DNA of 64,000 nucleotides. Source: Zerene cesonia (taxonomy: Eukaryota; Arthropoda; Insecta; Lepidoptera; Pieridae). The translations under genes and the position numbers were made by a program. Positions 35,575 through 47,818 of this stretch are shown piece by piece; positions within the stretch are counted from its first letter, which is position 1, and every line of letters begins with the position of its first letter. The stretch covers positions 1,736,001-1,800,000 of the forward strand of contig NC_052110.1 of the NCBI RefSeq assembly GCF_012273895.1, in the 5' to 3' direction. Under the pieces are notes generated by a model that saw nothing but the letters and a program-made list of their open reading frames with translations, had not been told where the DNA came from and did not search any database.

Positions 35575-35650
35575 AAACATACATTTATTTATTTACTTAG
35601 ACTTCTAGAAGCACTTTTGCATCGTCATAACATACTTGTATTGTGGCTTT
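35575..35650 (+). repeat. Fragment of lepidopteran dispersed repeat
   Basis: ATTTATTTATTTACTTAGAC and AGAAGCACTTTTGCATCGTC identify the same family as 1063-1135 and 38181-38340. Confidence 0.5.
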
Positions 35651-35762
35651 ATTTGAATGATTAATTGAATGATCACTATCACGCCCGAAAAAGCAATATT
35701 ATGTCATCAGACAATTTATTTGCGGAACTGGTTAAATATGGATGTTGGCCAATTTAATTCCG

Positions 35763-35799
35763 CACTCTAGCATTGACCGTGCTATCTTACAGTTGTGTC
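35763..35799 (+). promoter_or_regulatory. SDR2 core promoter candidate
   Basis: CTAGCATTGACCGTGCTATC then CAGTTGTGTC (from 35790), in the same order and spacing as before SDR1. The initiator-like CAGTT lies 50 bases before the SDR2 ATG. Conservation between paralogues is the evidence. Confidence 0.5.
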
Positions 35800-35839
35800 T
35801 CGTGTATAAGTTCCTTAAAACAGTCGTGTTATTATAGCA

Positions 35840-37469
35840 ATGGATTTCAAAGATAAAGTAGTTCTTATCACCGGCGCGAGCTCGGGCCTTGGAGCTGCAA
35901 TCGCAGTTCACATGTCACAGCTATCAGCAAAATTAGTATTAGTCGGACGAAATGAGAAGAATTTGAAAGCCGTCGCCGAACAATGTGAAAAATCAAAAGG
36001 AATCAAAGCACACCCGGTAATAGCTGATGTAGCTAAAGAAGCGGACGTGGAGAGAATTGTGAATGAAACGATAAATCACTTCGGTAAATTGGACGTTCTT
36101 GTAAATAATGCTGGTGTAACAGAAGTGGGTGGTATTAGAGATACCACATTGGCAAAGTATGATAGGATAATGTCTATCAACATACGCGGAGTGCTTCAAC
36201 TAACTATGCTTGCGGTACCACATCTGATCAAGACCAAAGGCAACATTGTGAACATATCCAGCATTGCCAGCACTAAAGCATTCCCTTNNNNNNNNNNNNN
36301 NNNNNNNNNNNNNNNNNNNNNNNNNNNNNNNNNNNNNNNNNNNNNNNNNNNNNNNNNNNNNNNNNNNNNNNNNNNNNNNNNNNNNNNNNNNNNNNNNNNN
36401 NNNNNNNNNNNNNNNNNNNNNNNNNNNNNNNNNNNNNNNNNNNNNNNNNNNNNNNNNNNNNNNNNNNNNNNNNNNNNNNNNNNNNNNNNNNNNNNNNNNN
36501 NNNNNNNNNNNNNNNNNNNNNNNNNNNNNNNNNNNNNNNNNNNNNNNNNNNNNNNNNNNNNNNNNNNNNNNNNNNNNNNNNNNNNNNNNNNNNNNNNNNN
36601 NNNNNNNNNNNNNNNNNNNNNNNNNNNNNNNNNNNNNNNNNNNNNNNNNNNNNNNNNNNNNNNNNNNNNNNNNNNNNNNNNNNNNNNNNNNNNNNNNNNN
36701 NNNNNNNNNNNNNNNNNNNNNNNNNNNNNNNNNNNNNNNNNNNNNNNNNNNNNNNNNNNNNNNNNNNNNNNNNNNNNNNNNNNNNNNNNNNNNNNNNNNN
36801 NNNNNNNNNNNNNNNNNNNNNNNNNNNNNNNNNNNNNNNNNNNNNNNNNNNNNNNNNNNNNNNNNNNNNNNNNNNNNNNNNNNNNNNNNNNNNNNNNNNN
36901 NNNNNNNNNNNNNNNNNNNNNNNNNNNNNNNNNNNNNNNNNNNNNNNNNNNNNNNNNNNNNNNNNNNNNNNNNNNNNNNNNNNNNNNNNNNNNNNNNNNN
37001 NNNNNNNNNNNNNNNNNNNNNNNNNNNNNNNNNNNNNNNNNNNNNNNNNNNNNNNNNNNNNNNNNNNNNNNNNNNNNNNNNNNNNNNNNNNNNNNNNNNN
37101 NNNNNNNNNNNNNNNNNNNNNNNNNNNNNNNNNNNNNNNNNNNNNNNNNNNNNNNNNNNNNNNNNNNNNNNNNNNNNNNNNNNNNNNNNNNNNNNNNNNN
37201 NNNNNNNNNNNNNNNNNNNNNNNNNNNNNNNNNNNNNNNNNNNNNNNNNNNNNNNNNNNNNNNNNNNNNNNNNNNNNNNNNNNNNNNGCGTTGGCCTCAC
37301 TGATGCTGAAGTGGAAGCATTTAACAAGGAAGTCCTTGAGACTACCCCGCTAAAGAAATTGACTGAAACCAACGATATCGCAGTTATGGTGGCATTCCTT
37401 GCGAGTGATTGTGCTAAGAGCATTACTGGATGTACTCATTGTATCGACGGTGGGAAAACATTGTCGTAA
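35840..37469 (+). CDS. SDR2, classical short-chain dehydrogenase/reductase, interrupted by gap
   Basis: This is a tandem paralogue of SDR1. The N-terminal 149 residues (35840-36286) are nearly the same as SDR1, with TGASSGLG, GRN (NADP(H) type), NNAG and NISS. The C-terminal 60 residues resume at 37290 and end TAA at 37467-37469. One residue is missing relative to SDR1 in the DTTLAKYD region. By alignment about 46 codons lie in the gap, including the catalytic YxxxK and the NPG loop, so activity cannot be judged. The frame differs on the two sides of the gap, which is expected if the 1000-N run is a placeholder rather than a measured length. If SDR2 is intronless like SDR1, the real missing sequence is only about 140 bases. 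Function as for SDR1: NADP(H)-dependent oxidoreductase of unknown substrate. Confidence 0.85.
36288..37287. other. Assembly gap, 1000 N, inside SDR2
   Basis: No duplicated flanks. Comparison with SDR1 predicts only about 140 missing coding bases, unless SDR2 has an intron or insertion here. Confidence 0.97.
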
Positions 37470-38180
37470 TTAGTTTTATAACAATATTTACCAGTACATA
37501 AACCCAGTAAATTATACGCTTGTTTCTATTTTTTTTTTTGTTCTGAATATCATGCTTGAACTAACTCATCCTTAATTTTTAGATATAATTTAATTCATTT
37601 AAAAACATAATCATCATATAATGTAACAATATTAGCTAACAATGTTAGTCAGTAATGTGATAACAGTCGCTATTGAGATAAATTATACAAAAAACACGTC
37701 GGCACTGTATAAATTGTCAATATTATTTAAGAGATAACACAACATCATCATAAAAATGATTAGACCTAAAAACAACTGTAGCTATTAATAAAAAAACTAC
37801 GGCCGTGAACCCAGTTAATTAGTAAGGTTACCAAGAAAACTCAATATATGTTACATGTATAACATAATATATACACATAATATATATAAAATAGATATGG
37901 TCTGCTTTTAATAAACATATAACAACACAATTGTAAGTGTAGCTATTATTAATTTGTTTTAGCGTTAAGAATTATAAATCACCATTTTTAAATCATGTAA
38001 ACATTTACAAGTATGTATGAATAATCATTTTTTAAACTACCTCCGATTCGGAATATAGCTTTTACCGTGAAGAATCGGCAAAACTCTAGAACTTCTCCTT
38101 TAAAAATACGTTATAACCTTAAAAATACAATTTAAATTCATTTGCTTTGGTAATTATATGTTCCACGCATTTTATATAAT

Positions 38181-38340
38181 CAAATTCAAACTCAACCCCA
38201 AACATCTGTTTATTCATTTATACTTCTTATAGAAGCACTTTTGAATCGTCATAACACAGTTTTAACATTTACTAGCGGTTCGGAAAGCAGTTTCTACAGA
38301 GAAGAGCCGGCAACAAACTCTGTAGTTGCTCTTCAAGCAT
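38181..38340 (+). repeat. Lepidopteran dispersed repeat, longest copy
   Basis: It contains AAATTCAAACTCAACC, AGAAGCACTTTTGAATCGTC, CTAGCGGTTCGGAAAGCAG and AGAGAAGAGCCGGCAACAAA in the order typical of this repeat. An older partial copy (GATTCGGAATATAGC, GAAGAATCGGCAAAACTC) precedes it at 38034-38110. Confidence 0.6.
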
Positions 38341-38894
38341 CAAGATATTATCTTTTGTAAAAGTAGATTTGATAAATGATTTTAATTTTTTAACTTATAA
38401 AAGTTTTTATGAATTTATTGTAAAAATGGATACCTTCACCTTGACTGATAAACCAGTATTGAGTTTTATTAAGACGAAAAGTTAGCATACTAATGACATC
38501 TATACCAAGAACATTAAAATTCGAATCACCGACAGCGGAGTATTAAAACTTCAGTTCTTGTATATAAATAGAAATAGAACCAGATTCTAAACCATAAAAA
38601 TACATGGAATTAGCACATCGATAACCAATTTTGATTCAACTTGGCTCTCATAATATCTCATATACATCAGTTTTAATAGAATTACATTACATAAATAAAA
38701 TTCCGCTATCTACATAAAAAATCAATTATTACAAAAAACTTGCCAGACCACTTAATATGTATTTTATAGATACTTAACTTATATAACCAGTATTGTATGG
38801 AAATACTCTTAAATTTGTTTAGTCACAAAAGATTTGGATCACACGTATCATATATTTTATACAGTTTAACAACACATTATATTCACAACTGATC

Positions 38895-39085
38895 CTTGGC
38901 TGTGTATGATGGTAAGCGATCACCGACGCCCTTCTTGCTTTTTATCGAGAAGGGAAGAAGAAAGGATTGGCGACGGAAATGAAATAATGGAATAGAAAGG
39001 GTGAGGAAAAAGAATCGGACCTCCGGCTACACCACTCATCGCACGTCCATCTTCTGTGAGAGTGTTATGCTCGACTCTTTCATTC
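38895..39085 (-). mobile_element. Degenerate poly(A) retroposon family copy
   Basis: GATGGTAAGCGATCACCGAC, GGGTGAGGAAAAAGAATCGG, CCTCCGGCT and ATGCTCGACTC follow the 8111 copy in order, with large internal losses. Confidence 0.6.
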
Positions 39086-40400
39086 AAAGATTAGAAAAAC
39101 TGATAGATTGTAACTATTTATTAAGCAAACCTCATTGTCCCAATCGACGAATCAATAAGAGTCAAAAAGTACACGTAATATTGGTCTATTTACATATAAA
39201 AGAAGTTAAAAATTTACAATATGATTTTTATATGATTGACACACTTATAAACAGACAAATAGAAAAAAACACTGACCGTAGTTTTGGGATCTATACTCTA
39301 ATATGGATATATTGCATAGTAATAACTCTTATAAAATATGTACAGAAGTGGTACGTTAATGTTTTATTATTATGATTATTAGTATATTATATATGCAAAT
39401 TCATTATTACCCTGCAACAAAGATTTGTTAACATATAACGCATCAGATTAGTTAGGTATTAGAATTTAAATGGAAACCTACGTTGAAACCTGACCTTGTG
39501 ATGAGTGCTGACGATACTAGTATATTATTAAACATTTAAATAGTCATCATGACTGTGCAAAACAACCGAGATATTCATAGAATGAAGGCCATTGAAGATT
39601 GGAGCTACAATACAAGTTCCTAGTATAATTAGCAATCTGGAAGATTTCGTGATGAACAAAATTTAATTCAAAAAAGATTTAGACTTTAGAGATAAGTTCT
39701 TTATTACTTTGCAAATTCTTTATCACATAAAGTATCTAACTAACTAACTGTCAAACAAAACAGACTACAATACTTAATGACGAGTTGGTAATCGTCATCG
39801 AGTTTAAGCTTTGTTATAAGATTTCGTATGTATAAAATGTGACTTAAGTGTAAAACTTTAAATATATATTTGATTTCAAAATGCATGAGCTTGAGTATGA
39901 ATGAACATAAACCGTTGAATGAAATTTAATTGAAAATATACTTTTTTACAAGCCTCAAATTCAAATTCATTTATTTATTATTTAAACACGACATTAGATG
40001 CCTCACATTAATGAAGTTACATTGACAAAACCTCATGTTAATGGGAACTTTGTTTAAAATAACCTAGTATAATTTTATATATAACTATTATATTTATATT
40101 ATATCGTAGTATGAGAAACGAGACGTATACGATACAAAAATAGTGCCTCGGAATATACTGCACACTATTGATGTGGTGAATTTCACCCAATATATAACAA
40201 CAATAAAACCTAACACGAAAGCACATATATTTCAAACTTGTTACTCGTTCCGGCTCCACCCGAAATGACTCGGGTTAAAAACATGGCTTATGACAATACT
40301 AGATACACTACAAAAATTTAGAGAGACGAGCAATAACGCCATAAAATTACAAATTCACAAACTCAATATGATAACGCACATTCAATGAAGAGTTTCATGT

Positions 40401-42748
40401 TTATTGAGTTTTAAATGCATTACTGAATTGTATGGCAACTATCAAATGACTGATACAAACTGTGGTGTAACTGAGAGGCATAGACACGCTCATTCTTGTT
40501 GCGCCCCAAATATCAAACTTATAAGGCCTGTGTCTTATGTATGTGTAGGTTAGACGTTTCTCAACCAGCAATCTTTCATCTGGAAGTAAATAAATGAAAA
40601 TACGCTTTAAAAATTATTAGGTAGATTTTCAAAAAAATCATTACGTGAAATTTCACTTTTTTTATTTAGAATTTAACAAATGCCTTAACGACAGTCGCAA
40701 CAAAAACAGGATTAGTGTTAGACAGACACACAGTCGGACAGCGAATTCTGAGCAATATGGTCCGGTTTTACCATATTGGGAAAAACTTAACATATACAGG
40801 TATGAATATTTCAAAGTTGCCCAATGAAGGGAGCCTAGCAACACTGAGTGAAAAAACAGACTTCAAGTCCAATAGGATTGCCTTCTGGTTCTCTCCTCCC
40901 CGAATATCGTATAAGTTACGTAGGAAAGCAAATGAAAGCAAAGAAAAAATAACATATAGATACGAGTTTAAACCAAATAATGCAAAGATGTCTATCTAAA
41001 GGTCTATGATTTTGTTTTCACTCGACTTCTAAAAAAGGCAGAGGCTTATTTGAAAGTTGGAGCCTCTCTTGCGGTCGATAGCATTTAAATTTGTTCCATT
41101 TATGACACTTAGAAATCGATTTACTTTTTTATTAAAAGATTGCAATTTCATAAATTTTGGTGAATTACCTATGACTCATCACATAGCATAAATGTCATTT
41201 AACTATACTTGGGTCTTACGTACATTGATATAGCTATTAATTATTAAAAGGGAGTCTCAGATAATATTTATCCTGGAACATAACTATCCATATAATGAAT
41301 TTAAAAAAGCACAATACACGTATACACAATGAAGTCCATATAAAAAGTAAAACATCTGAGAATACACATGCGATTATTTTTATTGATAATATAACATAAA
41401 TTCACTCTAACTGTGTAGTAAAATACTATGTGTGACTTAACTAAACTCCCCGCCAACTAAATTCCTACTTACCTCGGCAAACTAACATCTGTTTGCATAG
41501 AATGCTTAATATTTTATCATATTCACGTTTAATTAGATCTGATAAAATTGCGGGGAAAAATAAAAACGTTATCGTCTGCTGCAATTTTAATGCATACATC
41601 ATTACGAACACGTAATGCTGTAATCAAAAATGAAATATTACCAACGTCGTCTTCCCATAGATAATGCTAATTTCCAACACAGTCCACAGAATGAAATAAA
41701 AAATAATTGTATTATACAGTTAATTAACTACATAAAAACTTGCCGTGCTATAAATCCAGTAGGTGTAACTTAAAACTTTTCAGTAGGTATAGCCTAACAA
41801 TTATATTAGTTTGTGTATTGTTTACTACTTACACGTATTAAAATTAGAATCATAACATCAATAATATTTTTAAAGAAAAGACTCAATTATATTGATTAAT
41901 TAAAATTCTTACCCCATCGATGTAGTTTTTTAATCCTTCATATAGAAAACTCAAAATAAGTGGATAGCTCGTTATGTAGTGAACAAACATCTGAAAATTT
42001 AGAAAAATATAACTGATAATTCTTCAATCAGCGTATAATGTTTCCTTCATTATTCATTATTTACCGCCAGCTGCATTTCATTATACGCTTCATAAAATTT
42101 ATCCATCAATTTCTTATATATATCCAACAACTTCTTGGTGTGTTGAATTTTAAATTTTATTTGTCCTTCACCGATGACTTTCACATTTGTACATTTAGAC
42201 TCGAATAGTCGCCTTAGAGCTTTCATTCGACCGTACATTATATCTAATAAGATAATACTTGGTAAAGAACTGAAATCGATTGTTAAAGGCACTGCAACTA
42301 ATATGTGGATATGGATAGAAAAATTAATAAAATATTTGTAGACGGCAGCTGAGCCAAAGACCTCAAAAAGAAAAAAGATCACATACAAAAACGTACGGTT
42401 TGAAATCAGAATCATAGGGGAACCCAACAAATCATCAATAGATTTAATAGACATTATAAACATAAGAATCATTTTTTCACAAAACATGGATGTTATTGCT
42501 CCGCAGAATATTTCCAATGTCACATAAAAACTGAGGTCTATGAGAAAGAAGTTTCTGGAAGGAAATTGTGCACACAAGTACAGGATAAACGCAACGCAGT
42601 ATATTATTTGAAGTATTCTTTTCATTCTAGTTGTTTCAATATTATAATAATGGCCAGTCGCTAATCTCAACAACATGATGGTTTTAAACATAATTCTTTG
42701 GCATTTTTTAATTCGAGTGAAAGAATTATTCGATGTATGTACATGCAT
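40401..42748 (-). CDS. GR-A, gustatory receptor (complete)
   Basis: This insect gustatory receptor (seven-transmembrane, inverted-topology chemosensory channel subunit) has four exons: 42748-42065, 41990-41913, 41617-41473 and 40579-40401, giving 361 aa. Splice signals are GCG|gtaaat, GGG|gtaaga and CGAG|gtaagt with matching AG acceptors; phases 0, 0 and 1 are the same as in every B-type gene of the array. Residues 1-228 contain TM1-TM4 and a charged loop (RMKALRRLFESK). Exon 2 starts MFVHYITSYP, exon 3 has FFPAILSDLIKREYDKIL (TM6 and loop), and exon 4 ends with SHLIVAIQF (residues 346-354), a variant of the GR hallmark TYhhhhhQF. I chose Met10 of the longest frame because it aligns with the GR-B start; starting at 42775 would add 9 residues. 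It is the most divergent member of the cluster. Ligand unknown; a fast-evolving lepidopteran receptor of bitter type is likely but inferred. Confidence 0.8.
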
Positions 42749-44268
42749 TGTATAATGGTGTTGTTTCACTGACACTACAAAGGAGTTACTGAAATTGAAT
42801 AGTATGAATTATTATTAGTGGTATGAGATAGTGGAATTTAATTAAATGTTCTGTTATCTGCGATGAAATAAAGCAACAAATTGTATGAGAATCGATTTCT
42901 TTGACATTAATTGAGTACTGTTTGCCCCTCACCTTTTATTAACTATTTCTTTTCGATAGGACTACTTTCTGAAAGAATGAATGACAGAGAAATATATGTA
43001 TCTAAATTGTAATTCCTTGACCTTTTGCTTGTCAGACTTAAATCGTTCAAAAATAAAAACTTTAATTAATAAATAAAATAGATTTACCACCTTGAAATTA
43101 AACAAAATACGTACTTAAATGTTTTTATTTAATTTATAACATTATAAATACAGCCACAAATAGACAATAGAACAAAGCTACTTGTACTTATTGTTCTGTG
43201 AAAATACCCACGTATTATTTGAATAATATATGTCCAAAGATAACAATAACATACAATATCAATCAAAATATTGGCCACAAAGCCCATGCAAATGATGTCT
43301 ACCCCACGTAATTAGATACTATTAAAAAAAATTATTTCACATGTTTCATTCAAATCATATCATCATTTATATTTGAAACGTGTTGTTGCTTTTAACCGAA
43401 GTTCCCAAAGACGTGAGGTTTTCAAATCGAATTGCATTTTTGGTTTTTTTTTACTAGATAATTCTCTTAGTTGTCAGTTTTTAACCAATGGACGTGATTC
43501 TGTTTGTGTTTTATATGATCTTGTTGTTAATCGGTCCCGTCTAGAATCTGGAGTAGTAACTTCCTCCCACGTTGGTGCCCGTTTTTAAGTTTACAAAGAG
43601 TAAAAATAAAAACTTACTACATTCCGTTCACTACTTTTACTACATTGCTATAAATACACAAGTACGTTTGTGTAAATCGTTCTTGTAAATCGCTACAGAG
43701 ATTTTACGGCATAATTTTACTATCTATGACTGGTCTTATGACTTTATTGAAACCACCACATTCCCCTGGGAAGATTCATTACACTATATCACTCCAAATT
43801 ATAAATTCCAATAGATGGTGGTACTACTGTCAATATCTATAACCACGCGAGAGGGTAACAAGATTTATAGGAAACACACGAAACATCTAAAATCTTTATT
43901 ATTACTGGAACACTTATAAACACACATTGCACTACTCTTCTCTTGAATGGTCTCTTTCAACTATTATCAAATACATTTTTAACAAAATTATTATACTAAA
44001 ACTAAAATCTAAACTACTATTACTGTTATGTAATATGTATGTGTATTATTTTATGGTTGAGTCAAAATTGTAGGAATGTACGTGAGTTTGTAAAGTTATT
44101 GTTTTATATACCATATATTAAAGTCTCCATACGGTTTATACACTTTTTTAGACAATGGTAGGATTAAATATCCTTGCTAAGCTGAGTTTATCAAAATGAA
44201 GGGACCTACGTAAAGATAAGATTTTGTGCCAAACAAACACACAAACACGAGTGCTTTGATAAATATGT

Positions 44269-47200
44269 TTAAGAAAACTTAATGCGAACATTTCTAAACT
44301 GTAAAAGTACAACCAAGTGACTAATACAGATGCCCATAAACTCAATAGACATGGATAGATTCAGAGGTATTCCTCTACATAGACAGAGGCTCACTGGCCG
44401 ATGTTTCACATACAAATACGCGTTCCATTTTACAAGCGCAAGTTCTTCATCTAAAAATTCAAGAATTTATTAATACTACAAAACTCTTAACGTATATAAC
44501 AATCAAATAGCAAGTTTAGAATAACTGCACTGGGATTTGTAACTTTAAAGGATACATTAATTTAAACTTTGTAATAAATCTCACCATCGCAAAACAACGA
44601 TTGTTTCCACAGAATTTTCAAGATCTTCTCGTACTCATTATGAATCGATTCAGATAAATACGCCGGCACAAAAAGCATGATTAGCATTTCTTTCATTTTC
44701 AATACAAATGGTATCGTTCCTACCAAACCCTGAAACCGTTTAATTTATCATAAATTTCAATCAACTATCGATATAATGGAACGTGGTCACTGGAAAGCAG
44801 GACACACTGGGAAGAGTGAGGAAAAAACAAACACGCCTCCGGCAGTTTTTGCAATGTTACAGTTGTACTGATTCATAGATAGGTTATATTTAACTGTCGT
44901 TATCGTTATTTCTGAACAAGAGAAAATATAGAAGGCTTTTGACACTGCATACTTAATTACTATTAAAAATTGTTATTGGATAAATGCAACATTTTATTAT
45001 TTTTTTATATGTGGTAGTCGAGCACGCTTCGGCACGAATTGGGCCAGCTCGCACCGGGGAAGTACCACACCCCCACAGAAGACCGGCGTGAAATAGCATT
45101 CTGCTGTGTTTCGTTCGGTAAGTGGGGGAGCCGGAGGCCTATATCCTTTTCCTTCCCCTTCCCAGTCCTTTCCTTTATTCCTCTCGCAAATCCTTTCTTA
45201 ATCCCTTCCCAATTTAAAGTCGGCAACTCATTTGTAGAGGCGTAAGGTCTGTAATCGACTTTACGTCTCTACAAATGTTTATGGGCGGTGGTAGCGTTTA
45301 CCATCAGGCGTCCCACCAGCTCCATTGCCGACTGTGACATAAAAATTATTATTTCATTTCATAATACTTTTCGGAACTAGATATAATTACGTCTGACCAA
45401 TTCTTTCTCTGTACTTACCTTTTTGANNNNNNNNNNNNNNNNNNNNNNNNNNNNNNNNNNNNNNNNNNNNNNNNNNNNNNNNNNNNNNNNNNNNNNNNNN
45501 NNNNNNNNNNNNNNNNNNNNNNNNNNNNNNNNNNNNNNNNNNNNNNNNNNNNNNNNNNNNNNNNNNNNNNNNNNNNNNNNNNNNNNNNNNNNNNNNNNNN
45601 NNNNNNNNNNNNNNNNNNNNNNNNNNNNNNNNNNNNNNNNNNNNNNNNNNNNNNNNNNNNNNNNNNNNNNNNNNNNNNNNNNNNNNNNNNNNNNNNNNNN
45701 NNNNNNNNNNNNNNNNNNNNNNNNNNNNNNNNNNNNNNNNNNNNNNNNNNNNNNNNNNNNNNNNNNNNNNNNNNNNNNNNNNNNNNNNNNNNNNNNNNNN
45801 NNNNNNNNNNNNNNNNNNNNNNNNNNNNNNNNNNNNNNNNNNNNNNNNNNNNNNNNNNNNNNNNNNNNNNNNNNNNNNNNNNNNNNNNNNNNNNNNNNNN
45901 NNNNNNNNNNNNNNNNNNNNNNNNNNNNNNNNNNNNNNNNNNNNNNNNNNNNNNNNNNNNNNNNNNNNNNNNNNNNNNNNNNNNNNNNNNNNNNNNNNNN
46001 NNNNNNNNNNNNNNNNNNNNNNNNNNNNNNNNNNNNNNNNNNNNNNNNNNNNNNNNNNNNNNNNNNNNNNNNNNNNNNNNNNNNNNNNNNNNNNNNNNNN
46101 NNNNNNNNNNNNNNNNNNNNNNNNNNNNNNNNNNNNNNNNNNNNNNNNNNNNNNNNNNNNNNNNNNNNNNNNNNNNNNNNNNNNNNNNNNNNNNNNNNNN
46201 NNNNNNNNNNNNNNNNNNNNNNNNNNNNNNNNNNNNNNNNNNNNNNNNNNNNNNNNNNNNNNNNNNNNNNNNNNNNNNNNNNNNNNNNNNNNNNNNNNNN
46301 NNNNNNNNNNNNNNNNNNNNNNNNNNNNNNNNNNNNNNNNNNNNNNNNNNNNNNNNNNNNNNNNNNNNNNNNNNNNNNNNNNNNNNNNNNNNNNNNNNNN
46401 NNNNNNNNNNNNNNNNNNNNNNNNNNTATTTCATTTCATAATACTTTTCGGAACTAGATATAATTACGTCTGACCAATTCTTTCTCTGTACTTACCTTTT
46501 TGACGAAAATACCAACTGCCGTATAAACAGAAAACAAACCTTTTGGGTAACATTCGACCATGATTATCAGTATCTGAAATGAACAAACTTATTACATTAT
46601 CTTCAAATTTTATAGGCAAAGCCTTACGTCACCTTCTATACCTAATATCATAAATACGAAACCGTTCGTTTTGATGATCCTCTTTCTTTGAAATCACAGT
46701 ACATAAAATACCAGCGTAACTATCTTTCCAAACACAAAAATCATTCCATATAATCGCACCATTGCAACGTGAGAGATAGACAAGCCAACAAATGAACACA
46801 CTTTTGTATTAAAATCATTAGAATGATTTACCCAAATCTGGAGGTCTTTGCCAGTTCTGGCGAACTCATTTAACAACATCTCATAAATCAGCACGCTCTT
46901 TCTGATGTGCATAATTTTGAATTTTATTTGATCTTTGCCAATGACATTAAAATTGATATATTTACGTTCGAACAGCCTTCTCAGTGATCTCAGGCGGTCA
47001 TGCATTACATCCAATAATATAACATTTGGAATATAACTGGACGATAATGACATCAATATTAAAACAGCAGCCAATTTGGGTTTCAAATCGAATATCAACT
47101 CAAGGAAGTAGACAGTTACGGTTATGTCTATCGGTATAATAAAAATAATGTATGCAATTATACGTTTCGATATAATATGAGATTCGTTTCCCAATAACGC

Positions 47201-47518
47201 ATCTATTTTCTTAATAGATACAATAAAATTTACTATATTGTCTTGAAAGAACATTGATGTAACTACAGCACATGCAAATTCAATTGAAGTATAAAAGTAT
47301 GGATTCAAATAATCGTTTGTCGTCATCTTCCTAACAAAAACGAATAGAATGCTAGACAATGTCACACAATATATAATTTTGAATATTTTTTTTGATTTCA
47401 ATACGTCCGAGCAATAATGACCGGTGAACAATCGGTACACCATCAGTATTTTGTATAAGTTGCAACGCTTTATAGAAATACTCTCCCGAAAACTATTATT
47501 TAGTCGTGGTATGTCCAT
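44269..47518 (-). CDS. GR-B, gustatory receptor (complete, B-type)
   Basis: Four exons, 47518-46832, 46573-46496, 44729-44585 and 44450-44269, encode 363 aa. Exon 1 (229 codons) begins MDIPRLNNSF and ends KDLQIW before gtaaat; the frame stays open further, to 46694, but that stretch diverges like an intron. Exon 2 (26 codons) begins ILIIMVECYP, exon 3 carries TM6 and the conserved loop LSESIHNEYEKIL, and exon 4 ends SHLVVLLQF plus a short tail, the GR C-terminal motif. Intron 2 contains an inserted poly(A) retroposon (45011-45346) and a 1000-N gap whose flanks are duplicates, so the intron length is unknown. No premature stop or frameshift is seen. It lies head to tail with GR-A (about 1.5 kb apart) and is the oldest-looking B-type copy: its exon 1 differs more from C, E and F than they do from one another. 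Probable plasma-membrane contact chemoreceptor; ligand unknown. Confidence 0.8.
45011..45346 (+). mobile_element. Poly(A) retroposon family copy in GR-B intron 2
   Basis: A near full-length copy from GTGGTAGTCGAGCACGC through GGGCCAGCTCGCACCGGGG, CCACACCCCCACAGAAGACC and GTAAGTGGGGGAGCCGGAGG to CCACCAGCTCCATTGCCGAC, TGTGACAT and a short A tail. It lies antisense to GR-B. The other B-type copies lack it, so it inserted after they separated. Confidence 0.8.
45427..46426. other. Assembly gap, 1000 N, flanked by an identical 77-base duplicate
   Basis: Bases 45350-45426 are repeated exactly at 46427-46503, so part of GR-B exon 2 and its donor appear twice. This is again a 77-base unmerged overlap, as at 22341. 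The gap lies in GR-B intron 2. Confidence 0.95.
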
Positions 47519-47818
47519 TGTGAGTCAACCATCTAATGAGAATTATGTACTGAATACAACAAGCTACTGTATCTCATCATGTTAAGTGAACATTAGTAGT
47601 TATTATAAAGTATTTTATGGTTATTAGGTATGAATACGGCAATGAAGGAAATGATAAATAGTATTTATTTAAGATAGATGTTCCATATTTTTATATCATT
47701 TTTACTTTAAATGGAAGAAGAAATGTAAAAATGTGGATTTGGAAAAAAAGGCTAATAGAAACACATACAAGTCATATTTTCCATAAATCAATTGTGTATA
47801 TATGTATGTTGGAAATAA

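Larger units (their letters stand above)
37470..40400. other. Intergenic between SDR2 and the GR array
   Basis: AT-rich sequence with repeat relics at 38034-38110, 38181-38340, 38895-39085 and 39955-40025. A 124-codon frame at 39001-39375 begins inside a retroposon relic and continues into AT-rich sequence, so it is not called as a gene. No other gene is seen. Confidence 0.55.

Noticed and set aside
39001..39375. 124-codon plus-strand frame
   Set aside because: It starts within a retroposon relic and then runs through AT-rich sequence with no family resemblance.
40645..40999. Overlapping 60-94-codon frames on both strands
   Set aside because: They fall in GR-A intron 3, overlap one another and have no recognisable domain.
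42065..42775. GR-A as a single-exon, 241-aa truncated receptor
   Set aside because: Three further exons with matching phases, splice sites and the GR C-terminal motif were found downstream on the same strand.
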